Source of the DNA: Rhodospirillaceae bacterium SYSU D60007
GTDB taxonomy: Bacteria; Pseudomonadota; Alphaproteobacteria; Reyranellales; Reyranellaceae
Reading direction: 5' to 3'
DNA length: 64,000 bases
Assembly: GCA_003574685.1 (NCBI GenBank)
Contig: QOCQ01000019.1
Coordinates: 54,310 to 118,309 of the forward strand
Each line of letters begins with the position of its first letter. Within the stretch, counting starts at the first letter, position 1. Of this stretch, positions 40,719 through 49,025 are shown piece by piece. The notes under the pieces were generated by a model that was not told the DNA's origin, did not search any database, and saw only the letters and a list, made by a program, of their open reading frames with translations. A program made the translations under genes and the position numbers.

Positions 40719-41630
40719 ATGGCGGCCCAGGACACGGAATTCCTCACACCGGGAGAGTCCTACGGATCGGAAAACCTGAAGATCGTGCGCATCGTGCGCC
40801 GTCTGCGCGAGATGCGCATCCAGGAACCGAAGGCGCACCTTGCCATTGTCGGCCTGCTGAGCACGAAAATCCTCACCTTCACGACGACTCAAATGGAGAA
40901 GGAGCGCTTCGTCGTGAAGGAGATTCTATACCGTGCGCGCACCAGGGCGCTCGAGTTGCTCGGCGAGAACGACAAGGGCGTCATCGCCTACGTGCCTTAC
41001 AAGTGTGTGCCGATCGAGCGGCCCGGGCAGGTGGTGCTCTACGCCCTGCCATGGGCGCCGCGCCCGGCGGGACCCTACATGTGGGATCAGCAACCCAAAA
41101 TCCAGACTCCCCTCGCGCCGGACGCCGAGGCGTCCCTGAGCATGGTCTACGACCACAAGGCCCACGAGCAGGACGAAAAGAACAAGGAGAAGCTCGACAA
41201 CCTGGTCTGGTGCGAGGTTGAGGTCGCGATCTGGGATTCCAAGACCAACATCAGGAAGATCCAGTTCCTGCCCGACGCCAAGGTGTCGCTCACCATCAGT
41301 GCCGTCGGCATCGAGGAGGTGGCCGGGGAACTAACGGCGCTGAAGATCAAACTCAAGGCGCTGAACCTTGCGGAGAAGTTCAAATGGGGCTTCATCAACA
41401 AGGTCGAGGTTTCGATCAAGGGCGAGGCGGGCCTGGAGTTCAAGCGCGGATTCGACAGGGGCAAATTTACGCGCCTGTTCTCCGAATGGCAGGCGAAGTT
41501 CAAAGCGTCGCTGTCATTCGAGCTCAAGATCCCCAAGACCTCGATCAAGCTGCCGATCGAGATCACCCCCTATATCGACCAGGCCGGCGCGCCCGGAGTC
41601 GAGTTTCAGGTCAAGATTCTCGATTTTTAA
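40719..41630 (+). CDS. unrecognised 303-aa protein
   Basis: I do not recognise it. Residues 15-75 are charged and helical (IVRRLREMRIQEPKAHL, TQMEKERFVVKEILY). A middle segment has GVIAYVPYKCVPIERPGQ. The last 120 residues alternate hydrophobic and charged residues (VSLTISAVGIEEVAGELTA, FELKIPKTSIKLPIEITPYI) and look like an amphipathic beta domain. No signal peptide or membrane helix is visible. ATG 40719 follows GGGGGAGG. The neighbours are two other unusual proteins (42813, 43413) on the same strand. Confidence 0.75.
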   Translation: MAAQDTEFLTPGESYGSENLKIVRIVRRLREMRIQEPKAHLAIVGLLSTKILTFTTTQMEKERFVVKEILYRARTRALELLGENDKGVIAYVPYKCVPIERPGQVVLYALPWAPRPAGPYMWDQQPKIQTPLAPDAEASLSMVYDHKAHEQDEKNKEKLDNLVWCEVEVAIWDSKTNIRKIQFLPDAKVSLTISAVGIEEVAGELTALKIKLKALNLAEKFKWGFINKVEVSIKGEAGLEFKRGFDRGKFTRLFSEWQAKFKASLSFELKIPKTSIKLPIEITPYIDQAGAPGVEFQVKILDF

Positions 41631-42511
41631 TCAGGAGATTGCGCCGTTGGCTTCCCGCATGCAGTCACCAGATTCTTCACTGCCTGGATCGCCGCCGCCA
41701 CATCAGCCTTGACGATTGGCTGTGTGGGATTGTGCGACAGTGGATTGAGAATAAGCTTCTTATACTTCTTCAACGCTTCGAAGGCCGCCTTGCGACCGGC
41801 GCTGCCATTTGCATGGGCTTCGCCCTTCTGTAGCAACGCCTCCAGTTTGATCTTCTGAGGATCATCAGTGTAACCAAACTGAACGTTGTGCCTGCGGCAG
41901 TAACGACGGAGCGTTAGCTCACAAGCCGTGCGGGCATAATTCGCCGCGGCGGCGGGATGATTGTCATCGAGGAACCTGCCCGCCTGTTTCAGCGTCTCCG
42001 CGACCAGATCCTCCTGGCTTTCCCAGATCACCGGCCGCAGCAGGCCATCGGCGTCGAGCTTCTCGTATATTTCTATCGCCTTCCAAGGTTCGCCGGACAG
42101 TTGCTCGCGCGCGAGTTCGAACCAGAAGCGGTCATGTGTGAGCAAGACGATCTGCCAGCCCTTGAACAACTCCGTGATCACGTCCAACACCGGGCGTCGG
42201 TGTGAATGGTCGAGGCTGAGCAATAGATCATCGAGCACCAGCAGCTTCAGGGCCCCGTCGCCTTCCGGAACACATGCGAGGCGACCGGCGAGGTAGGTCG
42301 CGATCGCCAGAGCGGACAGGAATCTCGGCTCACCGAAAAGGAAACGCATCTGCCCGACGCTGTCCAACGTCGTGCGGAGGTGCCCGTAAGCAAAGGTCGT
42401 GAAATAGGCCGAGACAACCGACAGTCGGCTGCCTGGGACCGCGCGTTCGCCGATGAACTCGTGGACCGCTCCCCTGCTCCGATTATCCCTAATGCCTGAT
42501 CTTGCCTTCAC
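41627..42511 (-). pseudogene. chimeric PLD-helicase/ATPase remnant
   Basis: 294 aa. Residues 6-65 (GIRDNRSRGAVHEFIG, LSVVSAYFTTFAYGHLR, MRFLFGEPRF) resemble the start of PLD-domain SNF2 helicases. From residue 66 it changes to the end of an SMC/AAA ATPase: LLVLDDLLLSLDHSHR is a Walker B/D-loop, IVLLTHDRFWFELAR the H-loop, and there is no Walker A. The C terminus (YARTACELTLRRYC, LILNPLSHNP) resembles a HEPN-like or four-helix tail. Both parts stay in one frame, as if a deletion joined two defence genes. GTG 42511 follows GAGGG. Confidence 0.55.
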
Positions 42512-42520
42512 GCACTACCC

Positions 42521-42793
42521 TCACTCAAGATCGCCTGATGCCAGCGGCAACGGCAGTTCGAATACACCGCCCGGCTCAAGTGCGGCATACCGACCCCATC
42601 TAAAAAATCGCCGATTGGAGCTTGAATTACAACCGTCTCGCCAGCCATCGGACAGCCTTAGCTGTGAGCCTACTATCGACGTGAACTCGGCCATCCTTTT
42701 AGTCGCGTCGGCCGGCGGGCGACGATTGGGCGACAAGCAAAGGCCTTGACGTTCTTGGCGATACTGATCTAATATGAACATACACTCACTCAT
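42521..42793 (-). CDS. possible small protein upstream of the chimera (90 aa)
   Basis: Frame beginning MSECMFILDQYRQERQG and ending 9 bp before the chimeric gene. Third codon positions are not G/C-biased, unlike most genes here, so it is either foreign DNA or not coding. Its first bases lie in the 27-base near-repeat. No match to a known family is recognised. Confidence 0.3.
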   Translation of the reverse strand: MSECMFILDQYRQERQGLCLSPNRRPPADATKRMAEFTSIVGSQLRLSDGWRDGCNSSSNRRFFRWGRYAALEPGGVFELPLPLASGDLE

Positions 42794-42812
42794 AAGCTGG
42801 TGAGTTCCAAGG

Positions 42813-43388
42813 ATGATAGCGAAGGTTGGGGTGTTCATTGCCGGCATGGCGGTGCTGGCATCCGTCCCCCTGTCCGCGGCGATCGGCCAGGACGCCGCGA
42901 TCCGGTCGGTCCACACCAGTCTGCGCGCGCAGGATTGCGCGCGGAAGGTCGACAAGAACGATCCCAACGAGACGCCCTACTGGCTGTGCCCGGGCGTTGC
43001 CAACTATGCGCTGATCATACGCCGTGCCGAGGCGGGCCGCCGGTCCATCGACGTTGTGGACCCGGCGCAACGCGTGCTGCCGCTGCGCTACGAGGAATTC
43101 GTCACGCGCCACATGTCGAGCCTGGAAGAAAAGGCCGAGTGGCGCGTTATCACGAGGGCCGGGAAGCAGGTGCCGGTCGCGCTGATCGTTGGCGTGCAGG
43201 CGCGGGAGGACGCCGATAACCCGGAAAAGGTGACCCGAACCTTTCTTGCCATCGCGAAGATCATGCCGGGACAAGCCTGCGTCACGGAGAGGATTGCCGA
43301 AGGCACGCGACCGCAGGCCGAGGTGTACCGGGCAGCGGACTCCGCGCCGTCGAAACCCTGCGCCTCGCCGCTGCCGCCGCTGAGATAG
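42813..43388 (+). CDS. secreted hypothetical protein (191 aa)
   Basis: Starts with a signal-peptide-like VGVFIAGMAVLASVPLSAA, so export to the periplasm is likely. The mature part has two early cysteines (QDCARKV, WLCPGVANYAL) and later ones (QACVTER, KPCASPL), which could form disulfides. VDPAQRVLPLRYEEFVTRH is distinctive. Function unknown. ATG 42813 has AAGG directly before it; GTG at 42831 with GAAGG is an alternative. It precedes the NlpC/P60-like gene by 24 bp, and the two are probably one operon. Confidence 0.75.
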   Translation: MIAKVGVFIAGMAVLASVPLSAAIGQDAAIRSVHTSLRAQDCARKVDKNDPNETPYWLCPGVANYALIIRRAEAGRRSIDVVDPAQRVLPLRYEEFVTRHMSSLEEKAEWRVITRAGKQVPVALIVGVQAREDADNPEKVTRTFLAIAKIMPGQACVTERIAEGTRPQAEVYRAADSAPSKPCASPLPPLR

Positions 43389-43412
43389 ACGAACCGCAAG
43401 GGGGAATGAGCC

Positions 43413-44177
43413 ATGCCGACGCCGGTGGCGTTCATGACGCAGTACCGCAACCTCAAGGTTAACGCCGTCATAGACGACCCCGTGGCACAGGTCTGCCGCG
43501 TCGGGACGCATGTCGTCCAGCTCAGGAAGTACTTCATGATGGACTGGGACGACGGCACCGAGGAAAGGCGCGACTTCAACGCCGTCACGCGCGGGTCCAG
43601 GAGCGACACCTGGTTCCAGGCCAACAAGGAACGCATCAAGACGGCAGCGATGGGCAAGGGCGCCCCGCAGGATTACGAGCTGGCGCTGGAATGGGCAGTG
43701 CGTTCGGGCAAGATCCGCAATCCGACACAGGCCAGCATCCAGACCTACGCCGACGAGCATCTCGGCATCGACTGCTCGGGCTTCGTCACCAACTATCTGG
43801 TCGCCTGCGGCAAGAAGGCCTACTCCGCCACCACGTTGCGCAATACCGGCGCCGCGTCCTATTTCAACGCGGCGACGGCCGTTAACGATCCGAGCCAGGT
43901 GCGCCAAGGCGACCTGCTGGTGTGGATGGACGGCAACTCGGTGAAGCGCAGCCCGGGGCACATTGCCGTCGTCGAATCTTACGTTGCGCAATCCATGGTT
44001 GGCGGCAACATGCGGGTCTGCGAGGCAACCGGCGCCTCCGGCGCCAACCCCAAGCTGCTCGACTCCATGTACACCGTCGAGCGGATCATCCCCAAGGGCG
44101 GCGCTGTCCCCGCGATGATCCTCGTCGTGAAGCGCCACGGCGTCTCCGGCAGCCGAGTAACCGTGATGCGGGTGTAG
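43413..44177 (+). CDS. NlpC/P60-type cysteine peptidase/amidase
   Basis: 254 aa. C121 in GIDCSGFVTNYLVACG and H183 in SPGHIAVVESY form the NlpC/P60 catalytic pair; VRQGDLLVWMDG lies between them as in the family. The first 100 residues are an unrecognised domain. There is no signal peptide, unlike the gene before it. The enzyme class cuts peptidoglycan peptides or amides. With the secreted partner at 42813 it may form a wall-acting or effector pair. ATG 43413 follows AAGGGGGAA. Confidence 0.8.
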   Translation: MPTPVAFMTQYRNLKVNAVIDDPVAQVCRVGTHVVQLRKYFMMDWDDGTEERRDFNAVTRGSRSDTWFQANKERIKTAAMGKGAPQDYELALEWAVRSGKIRNPTQASIQTYADEHLGIDCSGFVTNYLVACGKKAYSATTLRNTGAASYFNAATAVNDPSQVRQGDLLVWMDGNSVKRSPGHIAVVESYVAQSMVGGNMRVCEATGASGANPKLLDSMYTVERIIPKGGAVPAMILVVKRHGVSGSRVTVMRV

Positions 44178-44259
44178 CGAGCCGGCTTGTAAGCGCCGGC
44201 ACTTTCGCATCCCTGATTGGCCGGCTGGCTACGCTCGGCGGACATTTGGCGGAGAACCG

Positions 44260-44343
44260 CTTCATGGTGAGGTTGTCGAACCATGAAGCGGCCCGCACCA
44301 CCGTTCTGCCACGCCTTGATGGTTCGACAAGCTCACCATGAAG
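44260..44343. repeat. family C hairpin-pair repeat, copy 1
   Basis: CTTCATGGTGAGGTTGTCGA and, at the other end, CTTGATGGTTCGACAAGCTC; each unit closes with CCATGAAG. The sequence GAGAACCG precedes it, as at 57914. It lies between the NlpC-like gene and the MDR reductase gene. Confidence 0.9.
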
Positions 44344-44436
44344 GCTCTTTCGAGACTTCTTGTAAGCCCCGGCGGATCGCGGCAAACATGGGGCCGATAC
44401 CAACATCCGGCACATGCCGGCGAGCGGAGATCGGCC

Positions 44437-45579
44437 ATGGACGACGGCGGCAAGACAAGTGGACTGGAGCTGCGCTCCCTGATCCGCAAGAGCGGCGAGC
44501 TTGAACTGTCGCTGGTGAAGGTGCCGCTGCCGGAGCCGGGCGCCGACCAGGTTCTGGTCCGGGTCGAGGCGACGCCGATCAATCCGTCCGACCTTGGCCT
44601 GCTGCTGGGGCCCGCGGACATCGCGACGCTGAAATCCAGCGGCAGCGGCGAGAGCGCCGTCGTGACGGCCACGGTGCCGGCCGGCGCGCTGCCCTCGATG
44701 GCGGCGCGGCTCGACCAGCCCATGCCGGTTGGCAACGAAGGCGCTGGCGTGGTGATCGCGGCCGGCAGCTCGGAGGCGGCACAGGCGCTCAAGGGCAAGA
44801 CGGTGTCGATGATCGGCGGCGCGATGTATGCGCAGTATCGCCTGATCAAGGCCACCGACTGCCAGGAGCTGCCCGCCGGCACAACGCCGGCAGAAGGCGC
44901 TTCGTGGTTCGTCAATCCGCTGACGGCGCTGGGCATGACGGAAACCATGCGCCGCGAGGGCCACAAGGCGCTGGTGCATACCGCAGCCGCCTCGAATCTG
45001 GGCCAGATGCTGAACCGAATCTGTCTTGAGGACGGCATCGGCCTGGTCAACATCGTGCGCAACGAGCAGCAGGCGAAGACGCTGCACGGCCTCGGCGCGA
45101 AGTACGTCTGCAATTCGACGGCGCCGGGCTTTCTCGACGATCTCACGCAGGCCCTCGCCGACACCGGCGCCACCATCGCTTTCGATGCCATCGGCGGCGG
45201 CCGGCTGGCCAGCAACATCCTCGCCTGCATGGAACGGGCGCTGAACCGCAATGCCGCGACCTACAGCCGCTACGGATCGAGCGTGCACAAGCAGGTCTAT
45301 CTCTACGGCAGTCTCGACACGGGTCCGACCGAGCTGGTGCGCAGCTACGGCATGGCCTGGGGCGTGGGCGGCTGGCTGCTGACGCCTTTCCTGCAGAAGA
45401 TCGGACGGGCCGAGCAGCAGCGGCTGCGCCAGCGCGTGGTCGCGGGACTGAAGACGACCTTCGCCAGCCACTACAGCAAGGTCGTGTCACTGCCCGAGGC
45501 GCTGCAGCTCGACAACGTCAGGGCCTACAGCAAGCGCGCCACCGGCGAAAAATTCCTCATCAACCCGCACAAGGATTGA
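44437..45579 (+). CDS. MDR-superfamily reductase (zinc-binding dehydrogenase type)
   Basis: 380 aa medium-chain dehydrogenase/reductase. VRVEATPINPSDLGLLLG is the GroES-like start, VGNEGAGVVIAAGSSE the hinge, and VHTAAASNLGQMLNRIC the Rossmann loop in place of GxGxxG, as in quinone- or enoyl-type reductases. Zinc ligands of the alcohol dehydrogenases are not evident, so it is likely a zinc-free enoyl/quinone reductase. ATG 44437 follows GGAGA. It borders the BVMO cluster and is flanked on both sides by family C repeats. Confidence 0.88.
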   Translation: MDDGGKTSGLELRSLIRKSGELELSLVKVPLPEPGADQVLVRVEATPINPSDLGLLLGPADIATLKSSGSGESAVVTATVPAGALPSMAARLDQPMPVGNEGAGVVIAAGSSEAAQALKGKTVSMIGGAMYAQYRLIKATDCQELPAGTTPAEGASWFVNPLTALGMTETMRREGHKALVHTAAASNLGQMLNRICLEDGIGLVNIVRNEQQAKTLHGLGAKYVCNSTAPGFLDDLTQALADTGATIAFDAIGGGRLASNILACMERALNRNAATYSRYGSSVHKQVYLYGSLDTGPTELVRSYGMAWGVGGWLLTPFLQKIGRAEQQRLRQRVVAGLKTTFASHYSKVVSLPEALQLDNVRAYSKRATGEKFLINPHKD

Positions 45580-45588
45580 GGAGACTCG

Positions 45589-45671
45589 CTTCATGGTGAG
45601 CTTGTCGAACCATGAAGCGACCGCCTCGCGGCCGGGCTGAGCCTTCATGGTTCGACAGGCTCACCACGAAG
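45589..45671. repeat. family C hairpin-pair repeat, copy 2
   Basis: CTTCATGGTGAGCTTGTCGA with CCATGAAG, then the inverted copy CTTCATGGTTCGACAGGCTC. It fills the gap between the convergent MDR reductase and first BVMO genes. Confidence 0.9.
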
Positions 45672-45705
45672 GTTTCTTGATGCGCCGGCGCGCTCCCAGC
45701 GCTTG

Positions 45706-47382
45706 TTAGCCTGCGAGGCTATGCATTCGTGGGGCCGAGCCGACTGGCGGCGTCTGGCCCGTGCTGAGGCTGATGCCTTCATAGCCTTTGGCGGCGACGT
45801 CGTTGATGCGGGAGACGTACTTGGGCGCGCCGCCGTTATAGACGAAGTAGCGCACGCGGCCATGCTCGTGGCCGGGCACGTTCGAGTTGTAGCCGGTGAA
45901 CCACGACTTCGCCTTGCGCATCAGCATCATCGAGTACATCTGCACCACGTGCGCGGTCCAGCGCTCCTCGGCCTCGGCCGTGGCCTCCGCGCGCGTGAAG
46001 CCGCGATCCCACATGTATTCCAGGAACGCCGTGCACCAGTTGACGCCGGTCTCGATGCCGCGCGGATAGTTCGTCGAGGCTGACCCGCTCTGCGGTCCGG
46101 CGGGCATCAGCAGGTTCGGGAAGCCGTGCACCATCATCCCGAGGAACGTGGAGGGACCGTCCTTCCATTTCTCGCGCAGGCTCTCGCCACCCACCCCGCG
46201 AATGTCGATGTGATCGAACGCACCGGTGATGGCGTCGAAGCCGGTGGCATAGACGATGATGTCGAACTCGTGGTGGCCCGCCGTCGTCTGCAGACCGGTC
46301 TCGGTCACCCGCACCAGCGGTGTCTCGCTGATATCGACCAGGCGGACGTTGTCGCGGTTGAAGGCCTCGTAATAGCGGGTTTCCAGCGGCACGCGCTGCA
46401 CGCCGAAGCCGTGATCGCGCGGGATCAGCTTCTCCGCCGTCACAGGATCCTTCACCCGCTGCCGGATGCGGTTCGCGATGTACTCGGAGAACTCGGCGTT
46501 GGCTTTTTCATCGGTGAAGATCTCGCGGAAATTGCGCAGCCAGATGCCGAAGCCGGGCTCATCGTAGAGCTTGTCCCACAGCGCCACCCGCTCCTCGCGC
46601 GGAACCTCCCAGAAGCCGCGCCGGTCAGGTTCATGCTCGAAGCCGCCGGGCGTGCGCGCGCAGGTCGCAAAAATGTCGTCGTAGCGGGCGCGAATCTCGG
46701 CCATCTCCGCGTCGGAGATCGCACTGTTGTTCAGCGGCGCCGCCCAGTTGGGCCGCCGCTGAAAGACGGTAAGCTCGCCCACCTTGTCGGCAATTTCGGC
46801 GATCACCTGAATGGCGGTGGCGCCGGTACCGATGACCGCAACCTTCTTCCCGGCAAGCTCCACCGGCTCATGCGGCCAGTAATAGGTGTGGAACGAGCGT
46901 CCGCGGAAGGAGGACATGCCTTCGAGCCGCGGCAGGGTCGGCGATGACAGAAGGCCCAGGGTCATGATCACGAAGCGGCAGGTGAGCTCGCGCCCGTCAC
47001 TGATCCTGAGACGCCAGAAATTCTCCAGCTCGTCATAATGCGCCTCATCGACCCGGCAGTTGAACTGCATGTGCTTGCGCAGGTCGAACTTGTCGGCGAC
47101 GTAGTTCAGGTAGCGCAGGTTCTCGGGCTGGCCGGAGAACCGCTCCTTCCAGTGCCACTCACTCAGCAGCTCCTTCGAAAAGGAGTAGCCGTAGGTGTAG
47201 CTCTCGGAATCGAAGCGGGCGCCGGGATAGCGGTTCCAGTACCAGGTCCCGCCGAGATCGGGCGCCGACTCGAGCACGGTGGCGCGCACGCCCAGCTCGC
47301 TGAGGCGCTTGATCTGGTAGATGCCGCCGACGCCGGCGCCGATGACGATGACCTCGTAGTCCGGACCGCTGGTGCTTTTCAT
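45706..47382 (-). CDS. Baeyer-Villiger monooxygenase, paralogue 1
   Basis: 558 aa flavoprotein that inserts oxygen next to a ketone to give an ester or lactone, using NADPH. FAD motif GAGVGG at residues 15-20; GGTWYWNRYPGARFDSESY is typical of the CHMO group. The BVMO fingerprint FxGxxxHxxxWP is FRGRSFHTYYWP (159-170), and the second Rossmann is VIGTGATAIQ. The C-terminal YATGFDAITG is present. ATG 47382 has GGAG upstream; ATG 47394 is the alternative. It is the last gene of a three-BVMO string on the minus strand. Confidence 0.95.
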   Translation of the reverse strand: MKSTSGPDYEVIVIGAGVGGIYQIKRLSELGVRATVLESAPDLGGTWYWNRYPGARFDSESYTYGYSFSKELLSEWHWKERFSGQPENLRYLNYVADKFDLRKHMQFNCRVDEAHYDELENFWRLRISDGRELTCRFVIMTLGLLSSPTLPRLEGMSSFRGRSFHTYYWPHEPVELAGKKVAVIGTGATAIQVIAEIADKVGELTVFQRRPNWAAPLNNSAISDAEMAEIRARYDDIFATCARTPGGFEHEPDRRGFWEVPREERVALWDKLYDEPGFGIWLRNFREIFTDEKANAEFSEYIANRIRQRVKDPVTAEKLIPRDHGFGVQRVPLETRYYEAFNRDNVRLVDISETPLVRVTETGLQTTAGHHEFDIIVYATGFDAITGAFDHIDIRGVGGESLREKWKDGPSTFLGMMVHGFPNLLMPAGPQSGSASTNYPRGIETGVNWCTAFLEYMWDRGFTRAEATAEAEERWTAHVVQMYSMMLMRKAKSWFTGYNSNVPGHEHGRVRYFVYNGGAPKYVSRINDVAAKGYEGISLSTGQTPPVGSAPRMHSLAG

Positions 47383-47410
47383 GCCCTGCTCCATCCCTGT
47401 CTTGCCGGTC

Positions 47411-49012
47411 CTACGCGAACGCCAGTTCCCGATAGCCGCCGGCCGCCACTTCGTCGCACCGCGCCCGGTAGGCAGGGGCGCTGCCGCTATAGCGGGCCAC
47501 GATCCGGGTTTGCTTGCCTTCGACATTGCTGTTGATGCCGGTGAACCATGAATTCACCTCGTTCGACAGCAACCCCGCGCCCACAGCCTTGACATGATCG
47601 GTCCACGCCGCCACGGCTTCGGGGCGCGCATCCACCACCGTGAGATCGCGTTCGCGCATGTGCCGGATCAGGCCCGTGACCCACTCCACGTTATACTCGA
47701 TGCTGCGGGGAATGTTCCCCAGCGCCGTGTGGGGACCCATCAGCATCAGCATGTTGGGGAAGCCCTCGACCTGCACGCCGAGAAAGGTCTGTGGTCCACC
47801 CTTCCACCGGTCCTTCAGCCGCTGGCCGTCCAGCCCCCTGATGTCGATCCGGTCGAAGCTGCCGGTGATCGCATCGAAGCCCGTGGCGTAGATGATGATA
47901 TCGAAGGGATAGTCGGCGGCGCTGGTCCGGATGCCTTCCGCCGTGATGCGCTCGATCGGCGTTTCCGTGATGTCCACCAGCGCGACGTTGGGCTGGTTGT
48001 AGACCTCGTAGTAGCGCGTCTCCAGTGGCACGCGGCGGGTACCGAAGCCGTGGTCCTTCGGGATCAGCTTGTCGGCCACCGCAGGATCCTTCACCCGCTG
48101 GCGGATCTTTTTTGCCACGAAGGCGCTGATCGCCTCGTTGGCAGTCCGGTCCGTGAGGATGTCGCGGAAATTGCCCTGCCAGATGCCGAAGCCCGGCGAG
48201 GCGTAGAGCTTCTCGAAGAATGCCTCGCGCTCCGCTGCATCCACCTCGAACGTGCCGCGCGGATCGGGGGTATGCAGAAAGCAGGCGAACGTCTCGTCGC
48301 AGCGCCGGAAGATCTCGGGATAGCTGGCCCTGATCTTCGCCATCTCCGCGGCATCGATCGGGCTGTTGTGCAGCGGCGCGCACCAGTTCGGGCGGCGCTG
48401 GAAGACGGTGAGATGGCCGGCGGTCTTCGCCACCTCCTGGATCGTCTGCACACCGGAGGCGCCGGTGCCGATCACCGCCACGCGCTTGCCCGCGAAATCC
48501 ACCGGCTCGTGCGGCCACTGGCCCGTGTGCCAGGCCTCGCCGCGGAACGTCTCCACGCCCGCGATGCGCGGCATGGTGGGCGCCGACAACGGGCCGATGG
48601 CGGTGATCAGGAAGCGCGCGCGGTAGCGGCTGCCGTCCTGCAGGGTGACGTTCCAGCAGCGCGCTGCCGCGTCATAGTGAGCCGCCGTGACGCGGCTGCG
48701 GAAGCGGATGTCGCGGCGCAGGTCGAACTTGTCGGCGACGTGATTGATATAGCGCAACGTTTCCGGCTGGCCCGCGAAATGCTCGCTCCAGTTCCACTCC
48801 TCCAGCAGTTCCGGAGAGAAGGAGTAGCCGTAGGTGTAGCTCTCGGAATCGAAGCGCGCGCCGGGATAGCGGTTCCAGTACCACGTGCCGCCCACCCCTG
48901 TGCCGGCTTCCAGCACCAGCGCCCGCACGCCCAGCTCGCGCAGGCGATAGAGCTGGTACAGGCCCGACATGCCCGCACCGATGATCAGGGCGTCGGTTGT
49001 GGCATCGGTCAT
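47411..49012 (-). CDS. Baeyer-Villiger monooxygenase, paralogue 2
   Basis: 533 aa. IIGAGMSGLYQ (FAD), fingerprint FRGEAWHTGQWP at residues 156-167, VAVIGTGASGVQTIQ (NADP) and YATGFDAITGSFD. It shares long stretches with paralogue 1, including GGTWYWNRYPGARFDSESYT, so the two arose by duplication. The start ATG 49012 follows GGAAAG. The spacing to paralogue 1 is about 28 bp and to paralogue 3 about 13 bp. Confidence 0.95.
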   Translation of the reverse strand: MTDATTDALIIGAGMSGLYQLYRLRELGVRALVLEAGTGVGGTWYWNRYPGARFDSESYTYGYSFSPELLEEWNWSEHFAGQPETLRYINHVADKFDLRRDIRFRSRVTAAHYDAAARCWNVTLQDGSRYRARFLITAIGPLSAPTMPRIAGVETFRGEAWHTGQWPHEPVDFAGKRVAVIGTGASGVQTIQEVAKTAGHLTVFQRRPNWCAPLHNSPIDAAEMAKIRASYPEIFRRCDETFACFLHTPDPRGTFEVDAAEREAFFEKLYASPGFGIWQGNFRDILTDRTANEAISAFVAKKIRQRVKDPAVADKLIPKDHGFGTRRVPLETRYYEVYNQPNVALVDITETPIERITAEGIRTSAADYPFDIIIYATGFDAITGSFDRIDIRGLDGQRLKDRWKGGPQTFLGVQVEGFPNMLMLMGPHTALGNIPRSIEYNVEWVTGLIRHMRERDLTVVDARPEAVAAWTDHVKAVGAGLLSNEVNSWFTGINSNVEGKQTRIVARYSGSAPAYRARCDEVAAGGYRELAFA

Positions 49013-49025
49013 GAACGTCTTTCCT

